The notes beneath the pieces were generated by a model. The model was not told where the DNA came from and made no database searches. It worked only from the letters and a program-made list of their open reading frames with translations. A stretch of DNA of 64,000 nucleotides from Marinifilum fragile JCM 15579 (GTDB lineage Bacteria; Bacteroidota; Bacteroidia; Bacteroidales; Marinifilaceae), in the NCBI RefSeq assembly GCF_001310955.1, contig NZ_BAZX01000015.1:1-64000 (forward strand), written 5' to 3'. The position numbers and the translations under genes were made by a program. Below are positions 53,212 through 63,614 of this stretch, piece by piece. Position 1 is the stretch's first letter. Each line of letters opens with the position of its first letter.

Positions 53212-56200
53212 ATGAAAAAATTAATTACAATATTCCTTTTGTTGTTTATCACATCTAGCCTTTTTGCGGATAAAAAGCAACTCATTCAGTATGTCGATCC
53301 CATGATTGGAACCGATGGTCATGCCCACACATTTCCGGGGGCAACTTTACCTTTTGGTATGGTGCAGCTAAGTCCAAGTAATGATTTTAAAGCTTGGGAT
53401 TGGTGTTCGGGTTATCACTATAGCGATTCCATATTAAAAGGGTTTGCCCATACCCATATTAGTGGAGCTGGTTTGGCTGGATTGGGTGATATTTTGTTGA
53501 TGCCAACTTTAGGTGAAACAAAGATACAAGCGGGTTCAGAAGAAGATCCGGATAGTGGATTTCGCTCCAGATTTTCTCATGAAAAAGAGAAAGCTTCTGC
53601 AGGCTATTATTCTGTTGTTCTGGATGATTACGATGTAAAAGTTGAATTGACTTGTACACCCAGAGTTGGGTTTCATAGATATACTTTCAATACTGCCGGG
53701 CAAGGAAATGTAATTCTTGATCCTACTCACAATATCATGGAAAATGTTCAGGCAACGGAAATTGAGATCTTATCGGATACGGAAATTAGAGGTTGGAAAC
53801 ACTGCAATGGTGAAGGAGGAGATAGAAAAGTGTATTTCTATGCAAATTTTTCAAAAGCATTCGAACAAAGTGGTGTTGCCATTGATGATCAAATTCAAAC
53901 TGGTACAAAGAAAGCAACCGCCAAAAGAGTGAAAGGTTTCGTTAGTTTTGATGTGAATTCAGGAGAAAGCGTTGAAGTTAAGGTTGCACTTTCACACGTG
54001 AGTTATGAAGGAGCCAAAGCCAATTTCGATATTGAAGCAGAAGATATTTCATTTGATCAGACACTAAGCAAAGCTCAGAAACTTTGGGAAGATAAAATGA
54101 ACAAGTTTCATATCGAAACGGATAAATTATCAGACAAGAGAAACTTCTACACTGCTCTTTATCATTCCATGATATCACCAAACTTGATTTCGGATGTTAC
54201 CGGAGAATATATGGTGGAAGGAAAAAAATACCATTCTGATTTCGATCAATACAGCAACTTTTCTACTTGGGATACCTACCGTGCTGTTCATCCTTTAATG
54301 GCAATTGTGGAGCAAAAGAAAACCGTTGATTTTGTGAATTCGCTCTCATCAAGATACACCGATTCAAAAGTTGGTTTGCCAGTATGGGAATGCCTTGGGC
54401 ACGATAATGTTTGTATGATAGGATACAGCACCGTTTCGGTTATGTCTGATGCCATATTGAAAGATATTGAGGGAATCGACAATCAGGCTGCCTATGATGC
54501 GATGAAAGCAGCAGCTTTTAATCTGGAAAAGCATAGTAATAGTTACGATGTAAATGGAATGAACTTTTATATCGATATGGATTTTGTTCCGGGTGAAATT
54601 GGAAGTTCTGTTTCGAAAACAACTGAATACAATTACTATGATTGGTGTTTGAGTCAGGTGGCTCATAAACTAGGAAAGACTGAAGACTCCTACCTTTTCC
54701 AGCAAAGATCGAAAGGATATCGTAATTTATTTGATGAAAAATCAGGCTACCTTTTGCCTAAACTGCAGAATGGTAAATTGGTGAATGTGGACAAAAGCAA
54801 GTGGGATGGATTGGTGAAGAACTATGTGTCGGGTAACATTTGGGGATACTCTTCTTATGTGCCTCACGATATGACTTACTTAATGCAATTGCACGGAGGC
54901 AAGGGGAAGTTTGCATCTTGGCTGGATGAAATCTTTGCTGATGATTCTGAAATTGGAGGTTCACAGCATGTAGACATTTCTGGTTTTATTGGGAAATATG
55001 GTCATGGAGATGAACCATCCCATCAGATGCCTTACTTGTATGTTTATGCTGGTCAGCCATGGAAAACTCAGAAGTTGGTAAGAGAAATTCTTCCTCGCTT
55101 TTATCATGATCATCCTGCAGGCCTGGATAATAATGATGATTTGGGTCAAATGTCATCCTGGTATATTTTTGGATCTTTGGGATTTTATCCTGTTTGTCCG
55201 GGTAGTAACCAGTATCAAATTGGATCTCCAGCCTATCAAAAAGCAAGTATTAATCTTGAGAATGGTAAGGTATTTACAGTTGTAGCCCATGACAATTCCG
55301 AAAAGAACATTTTCATTCAATCGGCAAAACTAAATGGAAAAGAATTTACCAAACCATTTATTACTTACGATCAAATTAAAAATGGAGGTGAGCTGGTTTT
55401 CGAAATGGGCAGTAAACCGAATAAATCATGGGGGAATTCAAAAGCTGATTTGAATGAACTAAATGGTATGAAAATCTCAAAGGAGTACAAGTTGCACGAA
55501 GAGAAACAGGTTCTAATGCCTTACGTTAATGATATTGCTTTTAGTTTTGAGAAGAGTAAAATGGTAGAATTGCTTTGTGGTACAAATGGGGCCGAAATCA
55601 GATATACAATGGATGGTTCTGAACCCAATGCGAATTCTGAGAAATATAAGAAACCAGTAGTGATTAGTAAGGATGCTACTATTAATGCTAAAGCATTCAA
55701 AGCTGGGCTAAAGGAGAGTGGAAGTTTACAGTTGCATTACCTAAAAGGAATTCCATTTAACTCCCAAACAGGCTATCCAAAAGTTAAGGTTGAAGGCAAA
55801 GATATTGGTTATGGTGAAAAATCAGGAGCTCAACTCATAGATGGCGGCTTTGGCTCAACAACCTTTAATGATGGATTTTGGACGGGTATAGACTTGAAAG
55901 ATCTAGATGTTGATATTGATCTGGGGGAATCCAGAACCATTTGTGAAGTAAAACCTGGAATTCTAATTTATCCAGGAGCATGGATCTTTAATCCGGATGA
56001 AATCGAAGTATATGTTTCAAATGATCAAAAGAACTACCGACTGGTAAAAAATATAAACTTGGAATCTCCAAAAGATGAGCGCAGATATGTAACAAGACCT
56101 GCGATTGAATTTCCATCGGTTAATTGCCGTTACTTAAGAATAACATTCAAAAACGGACCAATACCAGATTGGCACATGGCGGGAGGTCGAAAGCATTGGA

Positions 56201-56229
56201 TTTTTGTTGACGAAATTCTAATCAATTAA
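53212..56229 (+). CDS. GH92 alpha-mannosidase, secreted
   Basis: A 1005-residue exo-alpha-mannosidase with signal peptide MKKLITIFLLLFITSSLFA. The GH92 N-terminal sandwich domain has QYVDPMIGTDGHAHTFPGATLPFGMVQLSP and FAHTHISGAGLAGLGDILLMP. The catalytic (alpha/alpha)6 part has NFSTWDTYRAVHPLMAI, FIDGK-equivalent GFIGKYGHGDEPSHQMPYLY (with the acid glutamate) and YCSWYI-like QMSSWYIFGSLGFYPVCPGS. After residue 750, a CHB_HEX_C-like domain (IRYTMDGSEPNANSEKY) and an F5/8-type C domain extend the protein beyond the usual 750 residues. It is calcium-dependent and inverting in known members. The next gene is a GH47 mannosidase. Confidence 0.95.
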   Translation: MKKLITIFLLLFITSSLFADKKQLIQYVDPMIGTDGHAHTFPGATLPFGMVQLSPSNDFKAWDWCSGYHYSDSILKGFAHTHISGAGLAGLGDILLMPTLGETKIQAGSEEDPDSGFRSRFSHEKEKASAGYYSVVLDDYDVKVELTCTPRVGFHRYTFNTAGQGNVILDPTHNIMENVQATEIEILSDTEIRGWKHCNGEGGDRKVYFYANFSKAFEQSGVAIDDQIQTGTKKATAKRVKGFVSFDVNSGESVEVKVALSHVSYEGAKANFDIEAEDISFDQTLSKAQKLWEDKMNKFHIETDKLSDKRNFYTALYHSMISPNLISDVTGEYMVEGKKYHSDFDQYSNFSTWDTYRAVHPLMAIVEQKKTVDFVNSLSSRYTDSKVGLPVWECLGHDNVCMIGYSTVSVMSDAILKDIEGIDNQAAYDAMKAAAFNLEKHSNSYDVNGMNFYIDMDFVPGEIGSSVSKTTEYNYYDWCLSQVAHKLGKTEDSYLFQQRSKGYRNLFDEKSGYLLPKLQNGKLVNVDKSKWDGLVKNYVSGNIWGYSSYVPHDMTYLMQLHGGKGKFASWLDEIFADDSEIGGSQHVDISGFIGKYGHGDEPSHQMPYLYVYAGQPWKTQKLVREILPRFYHDHPAGLDNNDDLGQMSSWYIFGSLGFYPVCPGSNQYQIGSPAYQKASINLENGKVFTVVAHDNSEKNIFIQSAKLNGKEFTKPFITYDQIKNGGELVFEMGSKPNKSWGNSKADLNELNGMKISKEYKLHEEKQVLMPYVNDIAFSFEKSKMVELLCGTNGAEIRYTMDGSEPNANSEKYKKPVVISKDATINAKAFKAGLKESGSLQLHYLKGIPFNSQTGYPKVKVEGKDIGYGEKSGAQLIDGGFGSTTFNDGFWTGIDLKDLDVDIDLGESRTICEVKPGILIYPGAWIFNPDEIEVYVSNDQKNYRLVKNINLESPKDERRYVTRPAIEFPSVNCRYLRITFKNGPIPDWHMAGGRKHWIFVDEILIN

Positions 56230-56263
56230 TCTTTTTTACATGGATTAATCAGATTTTTAGTGA

Positions 56264-56280
56264 ATTAATCATGAATTAAA
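56264..56280. promoter_or_regulatory. Dyad upstream of the GH47 gene
   Basis: ATTAATCATGAATTAAA, 85 nt before the ATG, nearly identical to the GH92 upstream dyad. Related words GGATTAATCAG and GATTTAATCG lie on either side. Confidence 0.5.
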
Positions 56281-56364
56281 TAAGATTTAATCGATTGACT
56301 TTACTTTGTGATTTCATTAAGCAAATGAGATTTAAATCCTCAGAACAAAGAAAACCTGTATATC

Positions 56365-57795
56365 ATGAAAAAACGAAGTTGTTTGTTGCTTGGTTTGATT
56401 ATAGTTCTTGCTGCATGTCAGCCCAAGCAAAGCAAAAAGGAGCCGGTGAAAATTAGTCCTTTGGCCGAGGAAGTGAAAAAAGAATTTGTGCGTACCTGGG
56501 ATGCTTATAAAAAGTATGCATGGGGGCATGATGTGTTGTTGCCATTGTCTAAATCATATCAGGATTGGTATGAAGAATCATTGCATATTTCCCCAATTGA
56601 TGCCTATAGTACCATGAAGGTAATGGGGCTTGATGAACAAGCAAAAGAGGTTGAAAATTATGTGATTGACTTTATTAATTGGGATAAGGATTTGTTTGTA
56701 AAAACCTTTGAGGTAAACATTAGAATCATGGGAGGATTGCTTGCCATGTATGAGTACACTTACGATCCTAAAATTTTGTTGAAAGCAGAGGATTTTGGGA
56801 AAAGAATGTTGAAAGCATTTGATTCACCAACCGGTTTGCCTTATTACTGGGTAAATCTGAAAACCGGCGAAACCAAAGGAACTAAAATCAATTTGGCCGA
56901 AGCTGCTTCGTATATGTTCGAGCTAGGGATTTTGAGTTACTATACTGGCAATCCTGTTTACTATCAAACTGCAAAGAAAGCTAATATGGCCATCTGGGAA
57001 AGAAGATCAAAGCTTAATTTGGTTGCTGATTTAATTGATGTTGAAACAGGAGAATGGTTGAACGATCATTCGCACATTTGTGCAGGAGCTGATTCATACT
57101 ATGAGTACTTGTATAAAAGTATGTTATTGTTTGGCGACAAGGATTCACAGAAAATGTGGGATGTAAGTATTAAGGCCATTAACAAATATGTTGCGGAAGA
57201 AGATGAGAAAAGTTTATGGTATGGTCGTGTGAATATGCATACTGCCGAGCGTGATTGTATCGATCCACATTCAGGTCGTCAGTTTGCTAGTGTAGTAACT
57301 CTTTACGATGCATTCTTCCAATCGATTCTTGCATTGGATGGGGATTTAAGAAGAGCTGAAAAAACTCAGGATACATGGAACAACCTATGGAATAAGTATG
57401 GATTGGAGCCAATGATTTACGATTATAAAGATAGTGAGCCAACCTATCCTGTATATGATTTGAATCCTGAAATTATCGAATCGGCTTATTACTTGTTCCA
57501 CATTACCGGGAAGCAAAAATATTACGATATGGCGGAGAAGTATTGGTCAGATATTAAAAAATACTGTAGAACTGAGATTGCATTCTCGTCGGTTGAAGAT
57601 GTTAGAACCATGAAGAAAAAAGATTACATGCCAACATTCTTTTTTGCAGAAACATTTAAATATCTGTATCTAACATTTACCGAAGAAACAGGAGAATTTA
57701 ATTTGGATAACTATGTTTTTAATACTGAAGCGCATCCATTTCCTAAAAAATCGTTTGAACCAGAGAAGGTAAAGAAGAACCTGGGATTGGAATAA
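56365..57795 (+). CDS. GH47 alpha-1,2-mannosidase lipoprotein
   Basis: A 476-residue class I mannosidase. MKKRSCLLLGLIIVLAACQ is a lipoprotein signal with cysteine at 18, so it is likely surface- or periplasm-anchored. The (alpha/alpha)7 barrel markers are VRTWDAYKKYAWGHDVLLPLS, FEVNIRIMGGLLAMYEYT (catalytic glutamate), HSHICAGADSYYEYLYKSML, ESAYYLFHITGK and the calcium-binding threonine motif FNTEAHPFP. GH47 enzymes trim alpha-1,2-mannose from high-mannose N-glycans and are far less common in bacteria than in eukaryotes. It probably works with the GH92 enzyme encoded upstream. Confidence 0.93.
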   Translation: MKKRSCLLLGLIIVLAACQPKQSKKEPVKISPLAEEVKKEFVRTWDAYKKYAWGHDVLLPLSKSYQDWYEESLHISPIDAYSTMKVMGLDEQAKEVENYVIDFINWDKDLFVKTFEVNIRIMGGLLAMYEYTYDPKILLKAEDFGKRMLKAFDSPTGLPYYWVNLKTGETKGTKINLAEAASYMFELGILSYYTGNPVYYQTAKKANMAIWERRSKLNLVADLIDVETGEWLNDHSHICAGADSYYEYLYKSMLLFGDKDSQKMWDVSIKAINKYVAEEDEKSLWYGRVNMHTAERDCIDPHSGRQFASVVTLYDAFFQSILALDGDLRRAEKTQDTWNNLWNKYGLEPMIYDYKDSEPTYPVYDLNPEIIESAYYLFHITGKQKYYDMAEKYWSDIKKYCRTEIAFSSVEDVRTMKKKDYMPTFFFAETFKYLYLTFTEETGEFNLDNYVFNTEAHPFPKKSFEPEKVKKNLGLE

Positions 57796-57819
57796 AACTT
57801 TGAAATTAGATTTTTATTT

Positions 57820-57850
57820 GGGGCTGTATAGATATGCAGCCCCATTCTTT
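57820..57850. terminator. Bidirectional terminator, GH47 / peroxiredoxin
   Basis: GGGGCTG (57820-57826) and CAGCCCC (57837-57843) pair, with a T-rich tract beyond. It separates two convergent genes. Confidence 0.85.
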
Positions 57851-58431
57851 TTACAAATGCTGCAAGATATCTTTAGCATTTGATCTTTTTTTGTAATCAG
57901 GATCATATTGAACATACTTCACTTTACCATCTTTTCCTATGATATAGGTTGCCGGTACAGGCAATAATTGGTCATTATTGCCATTCGAAACGCTAAGATC
58001 TACACCATAGTTTTTGTATTTTTTTTGCAAGTCCTCGGGTAACATAAATTCAACACCAAATTTCTTCATGATTTTGCTGTTTTCATCATACAATACTGGA
58101 TATTCTGCATTTGTTTTTTCAATGGTTTTATCCACATTAATAGGAATTTCAGGCGAAACTGCTACCAACTGAGCACCAGCTTTTTTGAATTTATCAACAT
58201 TTTCCTGTAAGTGTGAAAGGTGTTTGTTACAGTATGGACACCATTCTCCACGATAAAATACTACGATTAATTGTTCTTTTTTTAGGATATCAGAACTTTT
58301 AACGAGATTTCCATTTTGATCTTTGGCTTCAAACATAGGTGCTTTATCGCCAACTTTAATGGTACTTGTTTCTCTTTGGGCATAGCGTTAAGACTAACCA
58401 GTAATATTAATAATCCTATTATTCTTTTCAT
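57851..58431 (-). pseudogene. Secreted AhpC/TSA-type peroxiredoxin, frameshifted in the signal peptide
   Basis: A thioredoxin-fold protein with redox site FYRGEWCPYCNKHLSHL, the cis-proline loop VPATYIIGKDGKV and the peroxiredoxin-like VAVSPEIPINVDKTIEK. The in-frame ATG at 58336 (MFEAKDQNG) starts inside the domain. Upstream, ATG at 58431 encodes MKRIIGLLILLVSLNAM in another frame, and AQRETSTIKVGDKAPMFEA continues in the domain frame. Adding one G near 58378-58382 joins them into a 193-residue protein with signal peptide. The span of 581 nt is one base short of whole codons. Its role would be periplasmic peroxide or thiol chemistry. Confidence 0.83.
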
Positions 58432-58601
58432 GATATAATACTTTAAAAATAAAACACAAAATAGTCTTTTATTTTCACTCTTTTTTAATGTCTTTGATCA
58501 TGAAAGAGTTAAAGATTTGTTAATGGCTTGATTTTAGAAATGGGAATAAGGTTGTTTTGCACCAATAATTAATAATCGGTATTAATTTATGCAATAAAAA
58601 A

Positions 58602-58630
58602 ATCCCTCACCAAAGGCAAGGGATATTAAT
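58602..58630 (-). terminator. Terminator after the OsmC gene
   Basis: ATCCCT (58602-58607) and AGGGAT (58619-58624), with inner CC/GG pairs, form a stem. On the minus strand seven T follow it. Confidence 0.85.
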
Positions 58631-58649
58631 ATTGTGATACAGACTGTGC

Positions 58650-59063
58650 TTATGCGTTCTGCATTTTTTCAATCTTATAAGTGGTGTTTACACCTGCTTG
58701 GTGGAATAGTACTCCTACAGGACATATCTTTAAGGTCTGCTGAAGGCATTTTTCAATTTTCTCGTCACTAGCTTCAGAATCAATTTTTAACTCAACTTCA
58801 ACATCTGTAAAAGTTGGAGCTCCATCTTTTTGAGATCCGATCGTGTCTACAACCAATGCTTCGAATTCAATGCGCATTTTCTTCGCTACAAGGTTAAAGA
58901 TTGTGTTCACACAACCAGAATAGCTCATTAAACATACTTCGAATGCTGTTGCACCAAGATCTTCTCCACCTTTTGCTTCTGGTAAATCAATTGTGATTTC
59001 ATGACCTCTGTTGTCTGTAATTACCGATGACATTCCTTTTGTCCAAGTAGTTGTTGCTTTCAT
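58650..59063 (-). CDS. OsmC family peroxide-detoxifying protein
   Basis: A 137-residue OsmC/Ohr-fold protein (MKATTTWTKGMSSVITDNRGHEI). The two redox cysteines are placed as in the family: CLMSYSGCVNTIFNLVAKKM for the first and LKICPVGVLFHQAG for the second. These proteins reduce organic hydroperoxides using a dihydrolipoyl or thiol donor. It lies next to the peroxiredoxin gene and clpB, a small stress-related neighbourhood, but has its own terminator. Confidence 0.9.
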   Translation of the reverse strand: MKATTTWTKGMSSVITDNRGHEITIDLPEAKGGEDLGATAFEVCLMSYSGCVNTIFNLVAKKMRIEFEALVVDTIGSQKDGAPTFTDVEVELKIDSEASDEKIEKCLQQTLKICPVGVLFHQAGVNTTYKIEKMQNA

Positions 59064-59312
59064 ATGATAATATTTTCTAATGTTTTTTGAATTTCAGTTG
59101 GCAAATATATATAAATATCCAGATATATCAGGTTTAACTAGTGTTAAATTGAGTTAATCGGAAAATGTTTCAGAGAAGGTTTTAATAATATGTCAAATTG
59201 ACTGAGCGACTGTATGATATGCGGACATTATTTCAGTTTTTTGGCAATGGCAAGTTATTTGAAATCCAATTGACGGATTTTAAACAGAGAAAAAGAATAA
59301 ATATCATAGAAT

Positions 59313-61904
59313 ATGAACTTTAATAATTTCACAATTAAATCGCAGCAGGCAATCGAGAAAGCATTTCAGATTGCTCAAGGAAATCAGCAGCAGGCTATCG
59401 AAACAGCTCACTTGTTGAAAGGGATTTTTTCGGAGGGAGAGAATGTTGCTGGTTTCTTGATGAATAAACTTGGAGTGAATGTCCAAAACTTTAATATGGT
59501 ATTGGATAAGATTCTGGAATCATTGCCTAAGGTTAGTGGTGGAGAGCCATATTTATCGAGAGAAGCAAGTGCTGTTTTACAGGAATCTGTTGGTGTATCA
59601 AGCAAAATGGGCGACCAGTTTGTTAGCATCGAGCATATTTTATTGGCACTTGTAAAAGGTAGAGATCAAATTGCACAGTTATTTAAGGATAATGGAGTGT
59701 CGGAGAAGGAACTTACTGCAGCCATTAAAGATTTGAGAAAAGGAGCTAAGGTTGATTCACAAACGGCTGAAGATACTTTTAATTCCTTGAGTCGATTTGC
59801 CGTTGATTTGAATGATAGGGCAAGAAATGGAAAACTCGATCCGGTAATTGGGAGAGATGAGGAGATTAGAAGAATTCTTCAAATTCTTTCGCGAAGAACC
59901 AAGAATAATCCAATTCTGATTGGGGAACCAGGAGTTGGTAAGACTGCCATTGCTGAAGGTTTGGCACATAGAATTATAAAGGGTGATGTGCCGGATAATT
60001 TGAAAAGTAAAAAGATCTTTTCGCTTGATATGGGGGCTTTGATAGCTGGTGCCAAATACAAAGGTGAATTCGAGGAGCGACTAAAATCAGTAGTGAAAGA
60101 GGTGGTAGAATCGGATGGTGAAATTGTACTCTTTATAGATGAAATTCATACTTTGGTGGGAGCAGGAAAAAGCGAAGGAGCAATGGATGCTGCCAACATC
60201 TTAAAACCAGCATTGGCTCGTGGCGATTTGCGTGCCATTGGCGCAACTACTTTAAACGAATACCAAAAATATTTCGAGAAAGACAAGGCTTTAGAGCGTA
60301 GGTTTCAGAAAGTGATGGTTGATGAGCCTGATACACTTAGCGCGATTTCAATCCTTCGCGGATTGAAGGAACGTTACGAAAATCACCATAAGGTTCAAAT
60401 TCGCGATGAGGCTATTATTGCGGCTGTTGAGCTATCGCAACGATACATTTCGGATCGTTTCCTTCCGGATAAAGCAATTGACTTGATAGATGAAGCAGCT
60501 GCCAAACTTCGTTTGGAAATGAATTCATTACCAGAGGAACTCGATGAGATTGAAAGAAAGATCAAGCAGTTGGAAATTGAAAAGTTGGCTATTCAACGAG
60601 AAGGTGATTCGAAAAAGCAGGATGAATTGGCGCGTGAAATTGCTGAGCTAAATGATGAAAGATTGAAGTATCGTGCCAAGTGGGAAGCAGAGCGTGAGGT
60701 GATTGATGGTATTCAGAAGAATAAGGAGTTGTTGGAATCTTTGAAGTATGATGCTGAAAAAGCAGAGCGTGAAGGTGATTATGGAAGAGTCGCAGAAATC
60801 CGCTACGGAAAGCTTAAAGAGGTTGAAGAAGAAATTGAAGCTCTGAACGAAAAGTTAAAACAAAACCAGAAATCTGATGCCTTAATCAAAGAAGAAGTGA
60901 TGAATGATGATATTGCTGAGGTTGTATCACGATGGACAGGTATTCCTGTGAATAGAATGCTGAAAAGTGAACGCCAGAAGTTAATGTCGTTAGAAGAGGA
61001 ATTACACAAACGAGTTGTTGGACAAGATGAAGGAATTTCGGCTGTAGCCGATGCCGTAAGGAGAAGTCGTGCAGGTTTGCAGGACGCAAAAAGACCGATT
61101 GGTTCATTTATTTTCTTGGGTACAACTGGTGTTGGTAAAACAGAGTTGGCTAAGGCTTTGGCTGAATTTCTATTCGATGATGAGAACCAGATGACTCGAA
61201 TTGACATGTCGGAGTACCAGGAAAGACATTCGGTTTCACGTTTGATTGGAGCACCTCCTGGGTATGTTGGCTATGATGAGGGTGGCCAGTTAACAGAAGC
61301 TGTTCGCAGAAAACCATACTCAGTTGTTCTTTTAGATGAAATTGAAAAAGCTCATCCTGATGTTTTCAATATCCTGCTTCAGGTATTAGATGATGGTAGG
61401 TTAACAGACAATAAAGGAAGGGTAGTTGACTTTAAGAATACCATTGTGATCATGACCTCAAATGTTGGTTCTCATCTGATTCAGGAAAAAATCGAAAAGA
61501 TGAATGAGAGCAATAAAGGAGAAATGCTATGGCAAGCTAGGAATGAAGTCTTAGAGCTTTTGAAAAAGAGTATTCGACCTGAGTTTTTAAATAGAATTGA
61601 TGAAACGATAGTATTTACTCCTTTAGATAGAGAGGAAGTAAAGCGAATTGTTGGCTTGCAGTTTAAGTCAGTTCAGCAGATGCTTTCCAAGAATGATATT
61701 AGCATTGATTTAAGTGAATCGGCTGTGGAATATCTTGGAAACCTGGGATTTGATCCGCAATTTGGAGCTAGACCAATTAAGCGAGTGTTGCAAAAGCAAG
61801 TATTAAATGAACTGTCAAAACAGATACTGTCCGAAAACATTACAGCCAACCAAAAAATATTGGTGGATGTACAAGATGGAAGCCTTGTATTTAGGAATGT
61901 TTAG
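59313..61904 (+). CDS. clpB: ATP-dependent chaperone ClpB
   Basis: An 863-residue disaggregase. The N-domain repeat region (1-145) is followed by AAA domain 1 with Walker [16 protein letters not shown] and the pore motif [13 protein letters not shown]. The coiled-coil middle domain spans about 400-525 ([19 protein letters not shown]). AAA domain 2 has [30 protein letters not shown] and the C-terminal [13 protein letters not shown]. The middle domain distinguishes it from ClpA/ClpC. It works with DnaK to reactivate aggregated proteins. No recognisable heat-shock operator precedes it. Confidence 0.97.
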   Translation: MNFNNFTIKSQQAIEKAFQIAQGNQQQAIETAHLLKGIFSEGENVAGFLMNKLGVNVQNFNMVLDKILESLPKVSGGEPYLSREASAVLQESVGVSSKMGDQFVSIEHILLALVKGRDQIAQLFKDNGVSEKELTAAIKDLRKGAKVDSQTAEDTFNSLSRFAVDLNDRARNGKLDPVIGRDEEIRRILQILSRRTKNNPILIGEPGVGKTAIAEGLAHRIIKGDVPDNLKSKKIFSLDMGALIAGAKYKGEFEERLKSVVKEVVESDGEIVLFIDEIHTLVGAGKSEGAMDAANILKPALARGDLRAIGATTLNEYQKYFEKDKALERRFQKVMVDEPDTLSAISILRGLKERYENHHKVQIRDEAIIAAVELSQRYISDRFLPDKAIDLIDEAAAKLRLEMNSLPEELDEIERKIKQLEIEKLAIQREGDSKKQDELAREIAELNDERLKYRAKWEAEREVIDGIQKNKELLESLKYDAEKAEREGDYGRVAEIRYGKLKEVEEEIEALNEKLKQNQKSDALIKEEVMNDDIAEVVSRWTGIPVNRMLKSERQKLMSLEEELHKRVVGQDEGISAVADAVRRSRAGLQDAKRPIGSFIFLGTTGVGKTELAKALAEFLFDDENQMTRIDMSEYQERHSVSRLIGAPPGYVGYDEGGQLTEAVRRKPYSVVLLDEIEKAHPDVFNILLQVLDDGRLTDNKGRVVDFKNTIVIMTSNVGSHLIQEKIEKMNESNKGEMLWQARNEVLELLKKSIRPEFLNRIDETIVFTPLDREEVKRIVGLQFKSVQQMLSKNDISIDLSESAVEYLGNLGFDPQFGARPIKRVLQKQVLNELSKQILSENITANQKILVDVQDGSLVFRNV

Positions 61905-61939
61905 CAATTTCATTGAATAAAAAAACTTTAATTAATGGA

Positions 61940-61968
61940 AAGCTCATCTACAAGGTGAGCTTTTTTGT
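61940..61968 (+). terminator. Terminator of clpB
   Basis: AAGCTCA (61940-61946) and TGAGCTT (61956-61962) pair, followed by TTTTG-TTT. Confidence 0.88.
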
Positions 61969-62109
61969 TTAAGAAATATCATGTAAAAAAACAGGTTTCA
62001 CGGTGTAGAAATCGCCTTAATCGAAAACGAACATAAAAATAATAACGCTTTCAATTTTAAATTATACTTTGGTCCTTGAATTAGAAAATCAATTAAACCA
62101 AATTACTTT

Positions 62110-63418
62110 ATGATTGTATTAGGAGTTATTATTGTATTAGCAGGATTGGCAATGCTATTATTAAAACCATTGTTGGTTAGTAAGTCACAAGCATTTTCGA
62201 GACTTACTTCCAGGTTTTCCCTTGGCGTAATTGGGTCGGGAGTTGTTATGATTATTTTACCATTTATGTTTTTCTGGGCGGAGAGGGTATCAGTATTTTG
62301 TTGTTTATCCTAATGGAGGAAAGGATGCTGTAATGACAGAAGGAATTAAATGGAGAGGTTTTGCAAAAATTATTCCTTGGCAGAAATATATTGATGTTAA
62401 GGTTGTGAGCAAGGGAGAGAAGAGTGATGATATCGAAGGAGTGATGAATCCAATTCCAATTCGTTTCATCGATCAGGTAACAGCTTCGGCAAAGTTGTCT
62501 ACTCGTTTCCAATTGCCTACAGATAAAGAATCATTTATAGAAATGGCAATTGAGTTTAGGTCACTTCAAAACTTAGCGCAAAATACTTTGATTCCAACAG
62601 TACGTGAGGTTGTATCAAATACAGGTTATATGTTTGCAGCACAAGATTATATTTCAGGATCTGCATCGGACTTTAGGGTAGCTATTGAGGATCAGTTGAA
62701 GGATGGAGCTTATAGTGTTGAAAAACTTGAGTATCGCGACACTATAGTTTCTTCGATTGAGGATAGTGATCGTGAAATTAAAGAAATTCAAACACGTTAT
62801 GAGGTGAAAAAAAGAAAAGACGAAAATGGAAAATTCATTCGTATTCCTCATGATATTAATGAGAATAACATTATTGTAGCTCAGGTTATTGTTGATGATG
62901 TTATACTTGAAGCAGTATTTAAAAAACGATTGGAAGCGCAGCGTGATGAATCGGCTAAAAGACAATTAGAGCAACAAAAAATTAAGACTGCGAAAGATGC
63001 CCAGGCGCGTATTGTTGCTGAAGGGGAAAGAGATAAAGCCGCAGAACGTGTTGCCCAGGAAAAAGAGCAGGTAAAAGCCTTAATTTCCATTGAAACCAAG
63101 TTGAAGCAAGAGGAAACAAACAAACGACTTGCTGCGATTGCACTTGAGACAGAGAAGCTTAAATCAGCTGCTAAAAAAGTAGCTGCAGATGCAGAATCTT
63201 ATCAAAATGCAAAGTTAGTTTCGGCTGGTTTAACACCTCAGGAGAGAGCTCAAATCGAAAAAGAAATTGCAATTGGTGTTGCTAAAGAGATTGCCAAAAT
63301 TAAATTCCCAGATGTAATGATTACTGGCAATGATGGCAAAAACGGTAAAACACCACTTGAATCATTAATTGGTGCAGCTATGGCAAATCAGTTAATGGAT
63401 ACGAAATTGAAAAAATAG
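62110..63418 (+). pseudogene. SPFH/prohibitin-like membrane protein, frameshifted
   Basis: The first 57 residues (MIVLGVIIVLAGLAMLLLKP and LGVIGSGVVMIILPFMFFW) are two membrane segments. After about 62279-62288 the frame changes, and YQYFVVYPNGGKDAVMTEGIKW leads into an SPFH domain (VKVVSKGEKSDDIEGVMNPI, RDTIVSSIEDSDREIKEIQTRY). A long alanine/glutamate/lysine-rich coiled coil follows (about 200-310), with a final segment MITGNDGKNGKTPLESLIGA. The span of 1309 nt exceeds whole codons by one. A single insertion, or a two-base loss, in GCGGAGAGGGTATC explains it. SPFH proteins form ring-like membrane scaffolds; the precise role is unknown. Confidence 0.83.
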
Positions 63419-63446
63419 TCCTTTTAATTTTCGAAATTCAGTTATG

Positions 63447-63479
63447 GCCTTCGCAAGTAAATTGCGAGGGCTTTTTTTT
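63447..63479 (+). terminator. Terminator after the SPFH gene
   Basis: GCCTTCGCAA (63447-63456) and TTGCGAGGGC (63462-63471) pair with one mismatch, followed by eight T. Confidence 0.92.
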
Positions 63480-63614
63480 ATGTGATTAATGCAAACCGTT
63501 GCGGTAAAAAATTGAACGAAAATCACTTCGAGATTAAATTTTTGATCAATAATTACATTAATTTGCTTGTTAAACTTGTGATTAAAACTGAATAATTAAA
63601 ATAAAACATCTCAA

